A DNA stretch of 64,000 nucleotides, from NCBI GenBank assembly GCA_023101725.1, contig JALJCO010008724.1, positions 62,001-126,000 on the forward strand, given 5' to 3'. The DNA is from Atherinomorus stipes (Eukaryota > Chordata > Actinopteri > Atheriniformes > Atherinidae). Shown one piece after another: positions 60,162-64,000 of the stretch. The notes below the pieces were generated by a model. The model worked only from the letters and a program-made list of their open reading frames with translations, did not search any database and was not told the origin of the DNA. Numbering within the stretch: position 1 is the first letter of the stretch; each line of letters starts with the position of its first letter. The translations under genes were made by a program, and so were the position numbers.

Positions 60162-61468
60162 CCCGTCCCAATACCCACCCTAAACCCTACACCCTTGTAT
60201 GAAGTGCGCACTTGGCAGAAGTGCACATTAAGGGTTGGAGTGTGCAGGTTGCAAGTGCGGGAAAAAGGCAGAATTGGGACAGTGATAATTCCTCCATTTT
60301 GCACCACGTCATTTCATGTCATTGCTGCCAAACTCAGCTTCATCTCTGTTCCTGGTAAGGAGGCGTCATTTTTTAAACATAAACTGAATAAAGTTAATTT
60401 CATCTGTTCTTGTAAAATAGATGTTATGAAATCCACACAAGTTTAATTAATAAATAAATGAATTACTGAACTAATTTATGTAAGATGGCTGTAGAATTTC
60501 ACCAGTACAGGTTGAATAACTGTTACATTCTAAACAAATGTATAATAATGATTAAATTGTTGCTCTGTGACTGTTATCGTTAGCATAGAATGTCCATAAA
60601 TGTCCACATGTCCATAAAGACATGTATAAGTTCTTTGAGTTACATTGGGAACTGAGACCTGTATTAATCACATGAGTTGTAAGGCTTACAGAAGTATGGC
60701 TGCATAATTATTTTTATCCTTAATTTCATTGTAAATCTAGATGCTTTGGTATTGTATACTTATTTAGTTTTTTCTTTTCTCTTTTAAAATGTTTGCTTAG
60801 TATTGTATTTTAATTTAGTTAACCTGTGTTTTTGTTGAATGTATGTTCAAAATTTATGTTGATCTGGATCCCAGGAAGAATAGTCTTCACTGGTGAAGAC
60901 TAATGGGGATCCATAATAAACTAAACTAAACTAAACTATGTCAGGTAAACAGGTTTCCCTTGTTGAAGGCGCTGCGTCTCCACTGGACTTCCCTATGTAA
61001 ATAAAGTTTTTAAATAAAAAAATAATTTAGCTAGTTTTATCAGAATAATGATAACTTTCATTATTCAAATGCTTTGAATTTTAATATTCAAAGTATATTC
61101 CAAAGTAACATGGCAAACTTCAGTAATTATTTCACCTACAGCACAAAAGATTACATATTTCAATGTTTACATCTGAAATGGCATTTTTTTCACCACAGGC
61201 AGGAGCTCATCACCAAACATGGACATGTTCCGCCTTTATGGTTCAAAACGTCACATGCAGCAATGAATTATGGGCAATATGCTTCGGTGAAGTCTGCATA
61301 GATGCGGACTTCACTGAAGTGTAGATTGAGGGCGCAAAAGGGGCGTGATGGACTTCCGCCCTCGAGCAGCCCTGGAGAATTGGGACACACTACGCACTTC
61401 AACCCCTCAACAGGAGCGCGCATTCTAGGGGCGCAAGGGTGGAAGTGCGGGTATTAGGACGGGGCCTC
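60162..61468. mobile_element. 1.3 kb TIR element with GGCCCCGTCCCAATACCC ends
   Basis: GGCCCCGTCCCAATACCC at the left is mirrored by GGGTATTAGGACGGGGCC at the right (one mismatch), and the subterminal CTACACCCTTG is mirrored by GCAAGGGTGGAAG. No transposase frame remains. Confidence 0.78.
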
Positions 61469-62329
61469 CATATGTGCACCACACAGGAAGTAGATGTAAA
61501 TGGCTCATTCTAAGAAAATAAACATATAACAGCTGTTCTAGTGCAGCGATTACACATCAATAGAAACAGTTTTGAATTAGACATCACTTTTTTCTGCCAT
61601 TGACCTTTGATTTTTTACATACTGTACCTTTTTAAAGATTTACTTCCATCGTCATGTCATTAATATTGCTGTGTTCCTCATTATTATTGAATGCATTATG
61701 CGTTGTTTCTGTTTAAAAAAAACCTTCTGGTTGCTTTGTTTCCAGCTGTATTTGTATGCTAGAAGGGTGGCTTGTGGTAACACGACAGGCTCTTCCGGTC
61801 CTTCTCATGAATATCCGTGACGCGATAATGAGGCGTCTCTGATTGGCTCCCTCCCATGAATGTATGAAGGAAGCTCCTCCCCCCACTTTGTGTGTGTAAC
61901 AGAGCACATGAACGAGTTTGTTCCGCCATGCTAGTAAACAGTTAGCCAACTTAGCTTCTCAACTCCGCAGCTAGAGTTGTGCTGTCTTCATTTTTAGCAA
62001 AGAGTTTTTGCTTTTAGTGTGAAGGAGGAGGGGAGCGTTACCTGCCTTGGGCGACGCCTTTTTTTTTATGTGACGTAGAATCGAAAGGCTTTTCCTGATT
62101 CACTCCTTTCTCTGTATTGTTTCTATAAATAGCAGCCACAGCCAGTGGAGGTGACGCAACACTTGCAAGCACAGCATGTGTATGTAACCAGGGGCGACCC
62201 CCCCGTATTTCAAAAAGAGCAAGTTAAACTGGTTTTCAGTGGAAGGAGATCTTTAAGAACAACAGGAGCACATTTACACCAGTTTTAAAATCGCTGCATT
62301 GACACACCGTGCATGTCAGGTTTGATTTT
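61469..62329. other. no gene seen
   Basis: Intergenic sequence between a TIR element and a LINE end; the minus-strand frame at 61713-61949 has no recognisable domain. Confidence 0.45.
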
Positions 62330-62875
62330 ACAGTTCTTTTTTATTAGTTTTTAAATGTCTGAACAGTCTTGGACCATCTTATCTGATTTGCTTTTATCAT
62401 ATCAGCCCTTGCGGACCCTGAGGTCCTCTGGCAGCGGCCTGTTAATCATCCCAAGAGCTGGATCTAAAACCCTCGGGGAGGCTGAATTCAGCCATTATGG
62501 CCCCCATCTATGGAACGGCCTGCTGGAGGACATCAAGACCACAGAGACTGTTGATGTTTTTAAAAGGAGATTCAAGACTCACCTTTTTAATTTGGTTTTT
62601 AACTATTATCATTTACTCTTTTATTTCTTCATTTTACACTTTTAATCTCTAATGTTTTTAGAATTTTATTTATTGTCCAGGTACATTTTGTATTTCTCAA
62701 TGTTCAGATGGATGGTTTTCCTCACTTGGATCCTCATTGCCCTTCCATAGGGGTGGGAGGGACAGGGATTAAAATTTCTACATGTTTCTTTGTATTTTAT
62801 GCTGTTAAGCACTTTGTGTTGCAATTCATTGTATGAAAAGTGCTATATAAATAAAAATTGACTTGATTTGATTTG
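62330..62875 (+). mobile_element. LINE 3' end with ORF2 C-terminal remnant
   Basis: The open frame to 62645 reads LRSSGSGLLIIPRAGSKTLG, HYGPHLWNGLLEDIKTTETV and FKRRFKTHLFN. This is the conserved end of reverse-transcriptase ORF2 in fish L2/Rex1-type LINEs. The 3' UTR ends GTGCTATATAAATAAAA with a TTGATTTGATTTG tail repeat. It is 5'-truncated. Confidence 0.82.
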
Positions 62876-63759
62876 AACAACAAACGGAAGGGAAGTAGCT
62901 TTATGGATTGATGACAGACCTGAAAAGCTCTGCAGAAACTGACCCTTGCTGTAGATTTTGAAGTTCATCAGAAAATAGACTGATAGACTGATGTTAAATA
63001 AACGGGCATTGGACAAAACTGTCATCCAACCTACTAGAAAGATCTCTGTCACAATCTGCAGATTGATCTGTTCTTTGCATGTATAAGATATAAAAATCCA
63101 TGAGAATGAAGCTTTGTAGAGCCTGTTCTCCCAAAATCAACCCCATCATTCTTCAATAACAATAATCTAACGAGTACAGTGAGGAAATATGTGGCTGCTA
63201 TAACGAGGAATTGCAAGTAAAGCGTTAAAATAGCAGATGAGATGGCTGGTATGGAGCATTGTTTAAAGGAAATATTAAAGAACCCTGCAAAAGAGTTGCA
63301 ACGTTTCCAAGAGAGTGAGGAGAAAAGCTAAAGAAGATTTATGTTTGTTTTTTTGTTTGTTTTTAGCTTCCTGGATGTTAAAATCACTTTCATGGTTGAA
63401 AGCACAACAATACACCCTTCGTGGTTCCTCAAATAAACTTATCTGAGTGAACCATGTGGAAACACTTGTATGAGTTGTATGCCCTTCCTGCAAAATGTAG
63501 GGGTTGTTTAGTGGAAAACCTTATGGAGTTGAACAAATTACTTCTTCATTCTAAGGGTTATTGGGATATGTTGCAGTAGAAATACATCATTTGCAGACTC
63601 TGAGATCTTTGTAGTTCATTATAATCTGCAGGCTCATTAAAAGCCCCGCCCCTGATTGCAACGACCTGCAGCTGATACAGACCAGCAGAAGCACCAGCTA
63701 AATCTGAGGGTGCACATCTGACTGTGGTAAGAGGATTAAAGTCACAATTTATTTATGTT
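62876..63759. other. old paralogous block, matches 46.85-47.0 kb
   Basis: At 63225-63330 the order GTTAAAATAGCAG, TATGGAGCATTGT, GGAAATATT, GTTTCCAA and GAGGAGAA repeats that of 46890-47010. No gene is seen. Confidence 0.6.
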
Positions 63760-64000
63760 TATTTATGCTGGGAAAATGATTGACAGGCAAGCTAATGCTA
63801 ACCGAGCTAATCTGAAGTGAACAGGAATGAACGAAAAGAGAGTTTACAGGTAAGACGCGGTCAGACTTGCTGTTAACCAGCTATAAACCACCGTTGAGCA
63901 CCTCTGCTACAGGCTGAGGCCTTTCTGGAAGCTAGCAGCGAGCTAACTGTTAGCCTCCACGGCGAAAACCGGCACCTGGTCTGCCACCTGTCAATCAAAA
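63760..64000. repeat. dispersed fish repeat, copy D (cut by window end)
   Basis: AATGATTGACAGGCAAGCTA, CTAACCGAGCTAA, GGTAAGACGCGGTCAGACTT and CACCTGTCAATCAAAA follow the order seen at 3080-4060 and 53726-53970. It continues beyond the window. Confidence 0.68.

Overview
The window looks like a stretch of teleost fish nuclear genome. Genes are split by GT-AG introns, there are no bacterial-style operons, and the DNA between genes is crowded with fish-type Tc1/mariner, hAT, PIF/Harbinger, Ty1/copia, LINE and tRNA-derived SINE sequences plus AT and CA microsatellites. No rRNA gene, intact tRNA gene or CRISPR array was seen.

The host genes form one family cluster: four plus-strand genes of the ecto arginine-specific mono-ADP-ribosyltransferase (ART) family, at 1479-2638, 11532-12691, 25849-32604 and 54930-55867. 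Each has a short exon for a signal peptide or signal anchor, then a phase-0 intron, then one long exon holding the catalytic domain. The first two are near-identical twins inside a tandem duplication of about 10 kb (1121-11162 and 11173-20694). They carry an uncleaved-looking N-terminal anchor and a two-helix hydrophobic tail, and they have lost the catalytic glutamates of the R-S-E signature (KGQ instead of ExE). They are therefore best read as membrane-bound pseudoenzymes. The third gene keeps the full R-S-E signature and looks secreted. The fourth also keeps it but has a one-base frameshift in a run of seven A. The 3' flanks of genes three and four are themselves paralogous (33.7-34.1 and 46.85-47.0 kb against 58.65-58.9 and 63.2-63.3 kb), so the cluster grew by an old duplication and then a recent one.

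Layout: 1-1120 upstream sequence; 1121-11162 unit 1; 11173-20694 unit 2; 20.7-25.8 kb repeats and LINE tails; 25.85-32.6 kb the third ART gene, whose 5.9 kb intron holds a TIR element, a hAT element with an 8 bp target duplication, a LINE 3' end and a near-complete antisense Tc1 element; 34.1-46.8 kb a PIF/Harbinger transposon (MADF gene plus split transposase) that has been invaded by a Ty1/copia retrotransposon (36833-44482, target duplication GTTGG). The copia copy was itself hit by a 939 bp palindromic element and by a 2.3 kb TIR element that carries a nested hAT element. Then 46.8-53.6 kb holds tandem, GT-rich and Harbinger-like repeats; 53.6-55.97 kb dispersed repeats and the fourth ART gene; 57.6-61.5 kb three TIR elements; 62.3-62.9 kb a LINE end; and 63.76-64.0 kb another copy of the dispersed repeat seen near the ART genes.

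All calls come from reading the sequence. No database search was run, and element and family names rest on motif recognition.
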